From: Eopsaltria australis
Lineage: Eukaryota > Chordata > Aves > Passeriformes > Petroicidae
DNA length: 64,000 nucleotides
Direction of reading: 5' to 3'
NCBI GenBank assembly: GCA_034509425.1
Contig: JAVTVJ010000013.1
Location: forward strand, 310,001-374,000
Shown here: piece by piece, positions 47,829 through 59,159 of the stretch
How positions within the stretch are numbered: position 1 is the stretch's first letter
How the letters are laid out: each line of letters begins with the position of its first letter
Position numbers and translations under genes: made by a program
The notes under the pieces: model-generated
The model's database searches: none
Seen by the model: only the letters and a program-made list of their open reading frames with translations
Told to the model about the DNA's origin: nothing

Positions 47829-48216
47829 CCCTGCCAGGAGGATCAGGATGTCTCAGAAAGCTGTGCATTGTCCATGGAGCTCAGCACCTCTGTTCCAGGG
47901 TGGATGTGTACAAATGTTTCAATCTGCACTCAGCAACCTCGGTCTTCACGTTTATTTATGAAAGAATTGCAGCAGGCACTCAGCTAGAGAGAGGATCTAA
48001 GAACTGGGGCAACTAGAAACTCTCTTTTGTGTGTTTTTAATATTTATGTGATTCTACATGCTCATTTCCTCTTTAAAAGGTTGTGAATTAGTCCTTGTCT
48101 CGGCTGCATTACCACTTTCCTTAATACTGATGCAGGAGACCCCAAAAATCACCCAGAAACAACTGGAGGAAGGATCCAGAGCCCTTGTGACACACACTCC
48201 TTAAAACCTCCCTGGA

Positions 48217-48222
48217 AATAAA
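48217..48222 (+). terminator. USP18: Candidate USP18 polyadenylation signal (AATAAA)
   Basis: First canonical AATAAA after the USP18 stop, about 390 bp downstream. A second AATAAA-like site lies near 49283. Which is used cannot be decided from sequence. Confidence 0.5.
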
Positions 48223-48239
48223 TCACTGCAGGGGCTGAG

Positions 48240-50630
48240 ATGTGCAAAGAGGTGTTTTAAATCAGGAGCTATTGGAGCAGTCCTGACTTCCAAGATGAGT
48301 TTGTATAAATTTGTGCAGGTGATTATTATTTCACCAGGTTTATCAGGCTTTTCTATGCATTTTCTTTCCTGTGGAGGAAAATACTCAGAGCAGGAGAGAT
48401 TCTGAAGCTGAGCAGTGATTTTGCACAATACAGGCCATGCACAGTGATAAGGGAAGTGAGATGCCTTCATGTGTTTGAATTCTTGGGATTTTTGGTTGTG
48501 TGGCTTTTAAAGCACTCGTGGCATTAACTCTTGATGTGCCACAGTCTGTGAAGGGATCAAGAATCCCAGCAGTTTGAGATCTGGAAGTAAAAACTTCTAC
48601 CCTTCAACCTAATTTACTCTATGACTGTATCTTCACAAAGGTGCTGTTTTTGTGGGACTGAGCAATTACGAAATTATATTAAAATTATATAAAATTATAA
48701 AACTAATGTAGATCTAATACCATCTATGTATAACCTAATTTAATTTTGGTAATGATGCTGAAGTTCACAAATCATGTCCATTTTCTGTTGATATGTGGGA
48801 GGTGAAGTGAGAAATCTTGGAGCATAGCTGTGAAATTACTCTTTCATGGCAGGTATTTATTTCTCTGTATTAACAAGGTCTATTATTCTGTCCAACTCTG
48901 TATTTGTATTATTTATTCTGTGGTAAAAAAAAAAATCCCAGTGTGTTATTTGTCATCAGGATGAGGAATTTTCAGCCTGTTCACCTTCAGGAATGCATTG
49001 CACTCTTTCTAAAGCATCTTGCAATGGGTGAGTAAGAAAACCAATTTTTTTTTACCCAGGAGCTGAAGAAAGCTTCACTTTCAGGAACTGGGAAATCAAT
49101 GGGATAAGAGACTGACATTTCTAATTAGCTATAACTTGAAATTTAAAACCTTATGCTTATGAAAAATGCCTTAAATGTGTCATAACCTTCCAGGGATATC
49201 AGAGAGATATAGAAGAATCTTTTCATTCTGTGAAAAAAAAAACCATTTGATTTCGATGAAAAGTAGTCAGTGTTGTTTTTTTTAAATAAAATATTATGGG
49301 ATACATTCCTTAGAAAATCAGTCTTGTGGTTTATTCTTGATGTGTTCTTCCTGAACACTGAATGCAGGTGGCAGGTTATGGGCTCACATCAAGAATTCAG
49401 GGTAGAGCTGCTGACATCAAACAGCTCCTGGCATTTCTGTCAGAACCATCAAAAAACCACCTCAAAGGAGTCAGGATTGTTTGTCCTGTGTTTGAGTCAC
49501 TGTGCAAATGAAGCTCAGCACCAAGAGCAAGGGCTTTGGAAAGCCAGATAAAGCCAAGAGGATGTGTGTAAAGGGATTATGGTGATCCTGGTAGCTCCCT
49601 GATTCTGTTTTTGGTTTGGTTTGGGATTACCATTACACATTCTCTGCTTCATCCCTGCCACACTCTTCCTCAGATTCAGATATTCCTCACTTTCCTTCAA
49701 GAAACTCACAGAAAACCACAAATAAAAAAGTAAATACATCTAATAAATGTCTCACAAAGGTATAATTTCTAAAATGCCAAGATGTAATTTACAAAATCAC
49801 TGGAGGCCAGGGACACAGCAATGATTCAGAGTCACACTCATCACAGATCTCTCCTTTACACAGCTTTTTTTTCTCACAAATAAGGAAAAAAAACATGTAG
49901 GGGAATGAAATCTCCACATGGCAGCCCTGGGCATTACAACTGCTGATTAAACCCTGCTTCCATGGCAGAATTCAGACCAACAGGCCTGGTCTTTTTGACT
50001 TCAGAAATAAAATTAAAAGGGTTCTTCTGAATCAAGTGACCACTCATCACAGAGTGTCTGAGAGCAAAAGCTATGGGGAGCCTTGAGATCAAATATAAAA
50101 TAATAATAATAACAATAACAACAACAATAAGAATAATAATGCAATAATAAAACCAGCCTAGAGCTGTGGGATGAAGCCACATTGGGAATTTTTAAGCAAT
50201 GATCCATCCTGTGGACAGGTTTATGATTCCTCCTGAGACAAACAGCTTTGTGGCATCTTCTGGTGGTGTGTTCAGGACAGGTGAGATGAGGAATTGTTGT
50301 GAGGCATGTGCCAACTCCCCAAATTCCACTTTTGCAGAAAAGCAGGGACCATGAGGTGTACAAAAACCTGTAACCTCAGCCAGAACTCCCACGATGAGCC
50401 CACTCAATAAATTCCCAAGGGGGCTGCAATCAGTTTTTAAGTCCTTTGAGGGCTGAGATAAACCCAAATCCCTGCCTCCTCTCACCACAGCACTTGTGCC
50501 CATATTCTCCTTGTCTGCAGCAGGCAGGAGGGAGGGGCAAAGCCCATTGAAAAGGTTTTGCAAGAGCCCACAGCCTCTCCTTGCCTGGGAGGAGACTGGA
50601 CATGGGCACTCACCTGGTGTGTGACATCCC
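48240..50630. other. USP18-AKR intergenic region
   Basis: AT-rich sequence with no supported coding exon. It contains homopolymer and AAT-type runs. The promoter of the downstream reductase should lie in the last several hundred bases, but no CpG island or clear TATA box was recognised there. Confidence 0.5.
50093..50155. repeat. AAT/AAC trinucleotide microsatellite
   Basis: An imperfect run of AAT, AAC and AAG triplets with an AATGCAATAATAAAA end. On the minus strand it gives spurious isoleucine/valine- or tyrosine/cysteine-rich open frames. Confidence 0.85.
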
Positions 50631-53600
50631 ATGGGTGTGAGGATACCCATCCTGGGGCTGGGGACCTGGCAGGTGCTGCTGGAGCTGGGCTGGCACCACC
50701 AAATGGCTGAGAAATGGAGATTTTTTTTCAGCAATCTCCTCTTCTCATTGGGGGAATGCAGCAAATCCTCTGTGCAGTATTTCCTTTTGAAATATTTCAG
50801 GGATTTATTCCTGGCCTTCAGGAAATCTTTGGAGTGAGGGGAGGCGGTCAGTGGGTACAGGATTTCTTTTAGATATGGAAAAAAAAATTACTACAAAAGT
50901 AAAAAACTTCTGCCTAGCTTGTTTTCCTTTGTATTTTGGTTTTATTTGGGTTTATTTCTTTGCTTTTATTTTTTTTGCTTTTGGCACTGGGTATTAATAT
51001 CATGTAGGTGTCATCTTTGATGGGAGTGTGTAGATACAGGAACTTAAGGGGCACTGCATGGATTTGGAAATGGGAATTTACAATCATTCCCTAGAGGCTG
51101 AGGATAACTTATTTTTTTTGGCAGCAGATGATTATGCAGCATTTTGCAGGAATGTAGTTTGGGTGGTTCTTTACCTGCAAATGTTACCTAATGGACTTTC
51201 AGTAAGAGAGTTGGTTTAAGAATATACTGAATTATAAATGTAAAAGGAGTCTGGAAATGAGCTGAAAATTTTAAGAAACTGATTTTCTTAAGAAAGATAA
51301 AAAGATAAAAATAGATTTTCCCCTGGATCTGAGACTGGTAACAAAATATATCAAATCACAACCTCCCAACTCCATGAAACGTTTTTCCAGTCACCATAAA
51401 AATATCTTAAATTCTTGCCATATTTTTGGCTCAGTTGATGCCAATCAGCATTTAACTTTAGGAGCATAAACGGGGGTGAGTTTGTTTAAGCCTTTCAGTC
51501 TTGATTTTTCTGGTGACAAAGGACACTAAGAAGCCTCAAATAGGCTTTAAAAACCAAAGTGTGCCTTGGGGGGGCCTCTTAGGGCACCAGGCTGTGATGG
51601 GGGAATCTCTCTGGAGGAACGTGTTGAGTTGCTGACAGAAACTGCTTAGGACTAAGCAAAAGGAAAATTTTGGGCACAAGATCCCTGCCACCACAAAAAA
51701 ATGCCTTCTGTTATGTAATGAAAACAGAGCCCAAGCCCAGGGTGATTATTTCATGGAAGATATTTGATTTCAAGGTCTGGGTGCAGCCACAGGGCCTCTC
51801 CTTCACCCAGCAGCTCTGACTCAGAGCCCTGCTCAGCCAGCACCTTGTAAAATGAAACAATGGATTGTTTTCTCTGGAAAACACCTCACAGGACAGAGTT
51901 TGGTGTAACCTCAGGGTATGCTGGTGCCTTTGCCCTCAGGAGTGATCCCAGGGCTCCTGCCTGGCAGCTTTCCCAGAGATGGTGTGCTCCAAAATGCCAG
52001 CATTTGGCCACTGTTAGCCTGCTTGCCCATGCCTGCTTCCCCGTGCTGCCCTCTCGGGTAGGAAGGGATGGGATGGGGAAAGGGGCTGCAAAAAACAAAA
52101 CCTGTAAAACTCTCAACCAGCTCTTTAGCTGTGTGTAACTTTGTGGGGGAAAAAATGGCTGCGTTTTCCATGTTGCTGTTGTTGTTAATTTAGGGGAACC
52201 AACGAAACACCCTTTGACTGGAAAAACTTGGAGAAGTGATATAATTAGAAATAAAAAAAATCTGTAGGAGGTGGTCATGGTTTTGAATCATGTTTCTGTT
52301 CAGAGTGCCACTGTCTGGATTCAGCCATCAAGCAGCTCTTGGGTGTCTCCAAGGCAGTGAATCTGCAGAATCTGCAGTGGTTTATTTTGCTGTTGAGTAC
52401 CGAGTGTGTGTTTCACCCGGGAGGTGGCACTGTCTGTAGTGTTTTGAGTCCTTCCCCTCCCTGCCCTGTGTCAACAAGAGCTGGATTGTTTGTGCATTCC
52501 TGAGGTGATTGCTTTCCTCATGTCACCAGTATGGCACACTGAAACTGCTTTTAATTTCTGGGGAAATTAGAGCTCATTTCAAGACAGCCTCATGTCCCAA
52601 GGTGAAGCTCCAACCCTTAGAAAAGGGCAGATCAGCTCGGGGAGCTCATCAGTGACTCCCTCGGCCGCTTGATTTCACAAAACCAAAGAAAGGCAGACCC
52701 AGACTGGAGCACCTCGTTAAAACCCCCAGATCTGGAGAACAGCAAACCTCTTAATCTGCTCTTTAGCAAATCACTGGCTTCTCCTCTGTTTTCAGAGCCT
52801 CCAGGGAGCAGCAGGGGATGCAGTGAGGTTTGCCATCGACGTTGGGTACCGGCACTTTGACTGTGCCCACAGGTACCAGAACGAGAGCGACATCGGGGAC
52901 GCGCTGAGACTGGAAATGCAGGAGGGCCTTGTGAGGAGAGAAGAGCTCTTTGCTGTCAGCAAGGTGTGTCCTTGGATAATATTCCTCACACCAGGCCAAG
53001 CTCTAGGGAGCAGAGACAAAGCCCCAGTGTAGAAAGTGCCATGGGATGAAGCTGGGAATGAACTCCCCTCTGCCAGAGCAAAGCAATTTGTGGATTGGTG
53101 GGGGGGAAGGAATAGCTCAACCCTTGAGAAACAAAAGGCTTGGTTTGAGAGGGGTTTTTTTTGTAGTCCCTATCCATTGTCAGCCATGGAGACAGGAACT
53201 GAGGCCGTGCTCCTGGTGGCCTCTGGGATAGGAAGCAGGGCTATTGTGTTCGTGGTGGCTCCCGCTGCGCCGCCGGCCTCAGCCTGTCAGCTCCTGTGGG
53301 TTATGCTTTGTTTTGTTTTTTCCCCCAGCAACAATGGTAGGAAAAATAAAGTAACTTCTATCTGCTGGAAGCTGGCGGGTCGATTTTCACCAGGTTCACT
53401 TATTTTCTTTGGTTTGATTGTTGCAATAACTGATGGGATTTCAGAGTATCCCATTCTCATTTCACTCGCTGACGGTGCCACAAATAAAACAAGGTGCACA
53501 CAAGTGGCACTTCCTCAAGGTGAGAAGATGCCACATCCTGAGCTGCCTCTCTCTGTGCCACGTGTTTCCCTGCCAGGGATGCTCTGCCATTGTGAGGGCA

Positions 53601-56600
53601 GGAGAGCAGCTCCCAGGCTTTGTGTCCCCCCACAGCTGTGGTCCACCTTCCACGAGAGACCCCTGGTGAAGGAGGCGTGCCAGAGAACGCTTGCTGCCAT
53701 GCAGCTGGATTATTTGGATCTCTACCTGATGCACTGTCCCATGGGATTCAAGGTATTGTGGCTTTAACTCCTGGGATCCATCTCTCAGGGCTCTGCCCCT
53801 TTTGCCTTGGGACCAGACGTATCTTTAGTCCTCTCCAATGATGAGTGCTGGTAAACCTCATTAGGATAATGACAAACCTCTGCAGGGAGAGTCCAGGAGG
53901 AAAGGTAAGGTCATGGCTGCTTAAACGAGGTCTTGTAGTACAAACACCACCTTATTTCACCCTGCACAGCATTTCTAAGTCATGGATCAAGTTACCATCC
54001 AGATCACATTCCTCTTACAGTGTGGGGTTTCCTTATCCAGAATCAAACATGTGAATTACTTCATTCCCAATTTTCTCTTCTGTCTCTACCCCCCAGGTTA
54101 AATAAATCCTGGTTTCCCCATCGTGTCACATCCCTGGCCTTCTCCCAACCTGACTGAGGCACACAGAAGTGTCTGCCCTTCCTCTGCGTGCAGGACAGAG
54201 TCTCAAGAGGCAGATTTTCTTGAAGATTTCTCTGTTGGTTACTCATTTTGACCACGTCTCACCCCATCACAAACATAAATCAGGATCTCCAGCTCAGTGT
54301 CTCCAGCTCCACTCGTCCAAATTCCTAAGTGATTTCTTTAAGTACTTACAATTCAGCTGACCTTACTGTTGCTTTTCTTTTTGTGCTGATAGGCAGGAGA
54401 GGAGCTATTTCCTGCAGATGGAAACGGCATGATCATTCCCAGCGACACAGATTTTCTGGATACGTGGGAGGTACATTCATTTACAGGCCAAAAAGATCTT
54501 GCTAGTTTGAAATAACAGCCTGAAAACTGAGCTTTCCACTGTGGGAATTGTTCTGAGAGAATGTCTGACATGAGGTATTCAAGACTGCTGATTTCTCTGT
54601 GTCCGTGGGCTCCTTTTTGTGTCACTGTGCCAAAATTTAGGTATTTTTATATCTACTGCTTACTAAACTGGCTGGGTTGGCATGGCAAGAGGAAATCTTT
54701 GACTGTGTGTGTACCCTGCAGTGGCTCCAGCTAACAAATGCTGTCACTCTCATCCCCACCTCAATCTCTGGGCAGTTTTTAGTGGCTTTAGCTCTCCATG
54801 TTCATCTCCAGTTGCACCTGAGCTGTCCACACTCCAGGAAAGCCAACGTGCCTGTGCCAAAGTACCAGAGCACCCAAATTTCCATCTCTGGAACGCAGTG
54901 GAACGTGGCCAAGGTCCTTTGCTAAGCTCTGTGTGCAGCCCAGGCTGCGTGGGAGCCCAGGCTTGGGCGCGAGTTCAAATTCCTGCTTGGCCGAGAGTTT
55001 GGGTTTCCTTTCCCTCGCACTCCCACCGTGTGCTCAGCACAGCCAAAAGCAAAGAGACTCACCCAGAGTCAGAAGAATTTCAGAAGAATTCACTTATGCT
55101 TTTTGCCTTCTGTCACATGAAGAATAAGGCACGTTTTTGTTGCTCATTTGAAGGAAAAACGTGGATGTTTCAGGCTGCTGCTCATGACAGCAGCTTCAAA
55201 TGAGAATTATTTCTGCTTTGGAAGAAGGGTATCTGCTGCTCTAAAGGCTGGTTGTGGATTATTCTCCCCTGTTTCTTTTCTGCTGGGGGTGACAATCTAA
55301 TTATGGCTGTCTGGCTGGTTTATTGCTCATTAGTGTGACAGAAAATAGGTGATGGAGGGAGAGCACAGCGCTGCTTTTCCTATAATCCAGCTGTTAAATG
55401 GTCCATCTCTCTTGGGAGATTCATCAGTGCTGATGATCTGTATCCATCCTGCTCCAACAGCTCCTTGCTGAGCTGCTCTGCTCCAAAGAAGGTGCTTTTT
55501 ATTATGGGGTGATTATTTGGTTAGCTGGGGAATCACCTGAAAAGAATTTATGGGAAGGGCTGCTTGGGGATAGTGTTTCAAAATAGTCATATTTAACTGA
55601 AATAATAGTTTTGTATTCATTGTGTGAATATTGCTGTTATTTATCTGTCTGGTGACACAAAATGTGAGCTCCTGAGTCTGACCAGAGCCCCACCATTCCC
55701 ATGCTGCCCTAAGAGCACAGCACAAGAGGAGCCCAGCCAGGAAGATTTTTACCACTGAAGTTCTTGTGTGGGCATTTTTTTTTCCAGATAAAAATGAAAG
55801 AACTGAATTCACTAGGAAGTGTGATTCTGTGGTGTTTCTAGGCTATGGAAGAGCTCGTGGATGTGGGAATGGTGAAGGCTATTGGAGTCTCCAACTTCAA
55901 CCACAAACAGATCCAGCAGCTCCTGAGCAAAGCAGGCTTAAGACACAAACCTGCAAATAATCAGGTAAATTGTCCTCCAGCTCCTCAGGACTGACATCAC
56001 ACCTGTCCAGGGTGTTGCACTGGATGGAACATCTCTTAAAAGTCCCTTAAAACCCTACAAAAAGAACCAGCTTTTTTGGCTTGGTAGGTCACCACAGTGA
56101 TGCTAAACCTTGAAGTACCTTCTGCTACTGAGAGGTGAAACCTGATTTTTTTTTCTTTTTGAGACTGAGAGCCACCCCTATCTTCCCCAGGAAGAGATGA
56201 TTAAGTTTTGCCAGTCCAAAGGGATCTCTGTCACTGCCTATTGTCCCCTTGGAGCACCCAACTGGCCAGGGTAAGAATGTTTTGTGAGATTTCTTTCATA
56301 GATTGGAGTCAATGCAGTGAACCAGTCTTAGGATGTGGATGAAACCTCAGAGTATAGCTACTGTAATTAGAAAGTGATTTACTAATTCATTAAGAATCAC
56401 ACCCAGAGAAACCTCACACTTATTGTGATATTCAGTTCACTACAGTTTTATATTTAGAAGAAAAACACTCAATTGCTTGATGAAAGCAGAGAAGAGAATT
56501 CTTAACTGGGCTTTGGTGAGCTTATTAAACATGTAGGAGAATTTCTGAATTAAAAAAAAAACAAACCCACCCACAACAAACCAAACAAAAACCCAAAGCA

Positions 56601-58963
56601 GCAGATGTTTATGAAAATAGCAACTTTGCAGTCCTGCTGAGACAAAGGGATTCAGTTTTTAAATGGATAAGTTGTAGAAATTTTGCTTTTACTCCCATCT
56701 TCGTGGCTTTCTCTGACCCAGGACAGGGTCTTTGCCAGAGCAGCTGTGCTTGTAAAGGACAAGATGAAATTCTTGGGATCTGGATCAAAGAAATTCCCAG
56801 CCTGGACATAAATGTGTTACAGTGACCTGTTTTTACTAGAAACTACAGGCCTCTTCTCATGTGCTCACTTGTTAGAAAAGAAAAGATTGAAGGCAGGAAC
56901 TGAAGTACCAAGATGTTAAATTAAAGCGTGCAAGATGATGCTATTTAATCATTTAAATAATATTCTTATGATACAGGACTTGAGGGAGAAGACAATGGGG
57001 CATTCAACTGCTGAAGCCTGTTTTTATTTTCATAGATCCAAGCCTGACCATATCTCCCTTCTTGATGATCCTCAAATTAAGGAAATTGCACTCAAGCACA
57101 AGAAAACCCCAGCTCAGGTTAATACTGAGTTATTTTCCCTGCTGACACGTGTCCTTCCAGCTTGTGCTACAATAACTTTTTACAGAGGTATTATGGAACA
57201 ATAATATGGAATTCCAGCTGTGTCTTGTACATAGTTCAATGCCTTAAAAAAATATTCTCTCTACCTTAGTTTTAGTGATGGACAGAAGATTAGCAGTGGC
57301 TTTGGGCTTTAACTGGCACATTGGCTGCCTCTCACACAGCATCCCTGCCAATCCTGAACTCCTGCTCAGTGCACTCCCACGTTGCCATCTCAGAGATTTA
57401 ATGAGCTCACTAGTAATTAGGAAGGGTTTAGGTAGCGCTTCTGCCCTCTCTGATCACCAGTAGAGCTGCTTTGTGTAACCATGCAGGCACCTTGGGTTTC
57501 AGCTTTCAGAAGACAGGCAGCACTTCTCACCTGTAAATTCCCTGTGTGTTCCTGCAGGTGCTTATCCGGCTCCAGATCCAAAGAAATGTGAGTGTGATTC
57601 CCAAATCTGTCACTCCACAGCATATTAAAGAAAATTTTAAGGTAAGAGGGTACCTTAGAGTCATTAATGATACTAAACTACACAGGAAAAAAAATCCCAC
57701 TCTGCCAGTGGTACAAACCACTCCCCTCAAACTTAGAACTGGCAAAACCTTTATCAGATACCACATAGGTTATTACTCCTTTATGAATGCAAAAAGCCAC
57801 TTTGAAAGTAAGGAGCTAAGACTTCATTAGGACACATCAGGTAAGAGCCAAACTCTTCTACCTTGTGATGCAATTGTGATGCAGGCAGACCCCAGCAGCA
57901 CTGAAACCTGACATTTATTCACACTTCCCCCTGCTCCAGCCTGCTTTTGGTATCCTTTCTGCACATAAACTGCCTCGTCCCGTTGCAAACTGAAGTAACC
58001 CAGCTGTCTGGGACCTTGATGCAGGTGTTTGACTTTGAGCTGACTGAAGAGGAGATGGGGACCCTCCTTGGTTTCCAGAAGCGCTATCGCATCTGTGCAT
58101 TAAGAGAGTGAGTTCCTCCTCCTCCTCCTCCATGCTTCATGAGGATTGGATTACCACTGGATATCCTAACAGACACTCTTTGATAGCTGGTCACAGCTGG
58201 AATCCCACACTTGGGTTTATCAGAGCATGTTCAGGTTGGGAGCACCAGGATTGCTGCAACGTTCCTAAGATGCCCTGTACTGGATGCATACCACACTGCT
58301 GCCTGGAAATCAAAATCAGCTGCAAATTCCAAAATAAATAAGCAGCAATTTTTCCCTCCTGTTTTCTTTGGCTCCTTTACATAAGGGACAGTCAGAGTAA
58401 ATAAACTCCACTTTAAGAATGAGAGTTGTAAGGTTTTTTTGAAGGGAAGAGCTGTGCCTATGTACTCCTGCCAACGTTATTGAGGCAGTGCCCAGATAAC
58501 AGAATGGTTACAGGCTCACTTTATTGCTTACAGATCTGAATTTTATTCAGTTTTCCCACTTATCTAACAGCATCCTGTGGGCTTGGGAGTTCCCAGAAGA
58601 GAGGTTGAGTATCTCAGGGAACTTTGGAAGCTTCAGCTGAGCAGAAGATACATTATTCTTTGAGAATGAGGTCACTGATGCACACAAAGGTTACAGAGAA
58701 TTCACTGCCCCTGTCCTGGGTACACTAAGCAGACACACTTGCTTTAAAATGTAATTCAGTTTTAGTTCTTTTACCAGGGGAAAAAAAGCTTTTCCTTAAA
58801 ACTATATCTTTAAAATGTTTTAAACATGCTCCCTTTTTCTAGATGCAGAAATCACAAGGACTATCCTTTCTTTGAAGACTGGCAGAGGAATCAGCTTCAG
58901 ATCCTCCAGAGATCCAGGCCATTTATTGTTGTCTCAAGCAATTTGCAATGCTTTCTGTATTAA
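50631..58963 (+). CDS. AKR1E2: Aldo-keto reductase family 1, most like AKR1E2 (1,5-anhydro-D-fructose reductase)
   Basis: A cytosolic NADPH-dependent carbonyl reductase of the (beta/alpha)8 barrel type. Exons: 50631-50672, 52796-52963, 53636-53752, 54393-54470, 55842-55964, 56164-56270, 57036-57117, 57558-57641, 58025-58107 and 58843-58963. Internal lengths 168, 117, 78, 123, 82, 84 and 83 bp are the standard AKR1 pattern. Product 334 residues. The catalytic tetrad Asp36, Tyr41, Lys70 and His103 keeps family spacing. The short start [14 protein letters not shown] parallels human AKR1E2, as do [19 protein letters not shown] and HIKEN (His where many AKR1 enzymes have the cofactor-binding Arg). 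Odd points: ESHP replaces the near-universal ECHP; exon 6 seems to use a GAG acceptor while a CAG acceptor 27 bp inside is also in frame; and the C-terminus runs about 26 residues past the usual end after DYPF. Substrate is inferred from the family; another AKR1 subfamily, lineage-specific in birds, is possible. Confidence 0.88.
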
Positions 58964-59151
58964 CTCATGATAGAAGGAGGGTATGTATTAAAAATGGGAG
59001 AAGGTGGCTCACAGGCATTCTGAAGAGTCATCTTTGAACATTTGTTTCCCTTTTTATCAAGCACCTGTACCAGACCTTTATCTGCTTTTGTAACACAATT
59101 TCCAGTTGCAGTAATACATATATTCTCTTATAATTAGTAATGATAAAGTTG

Positions 59152-59157
59152 AATAAA
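59152..59157 (+). terminator. AKR1E2: Candidate polyadenylation signal of the AKR gene (AATAAA)
   Basis: AATAAA about 190 bp after the stop codon, in an AT-rich 3' UTR-like stretch. Confidence 0.6.
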
Positions 59158-59159
59158 CC

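Noticed and set aside
50192..50764. 190-codon minus-strand open frame
   Set aside because: It is antisense to exon 1 of the AKR gene and includes the AAT microsatellite edge; no domain.
53036..53767. 243-codon plus-strand open frame
   Set aside because: It is intron 2 of the AKR gene reading through into genuine exon 3 (53636-53752); only the last part is coding.
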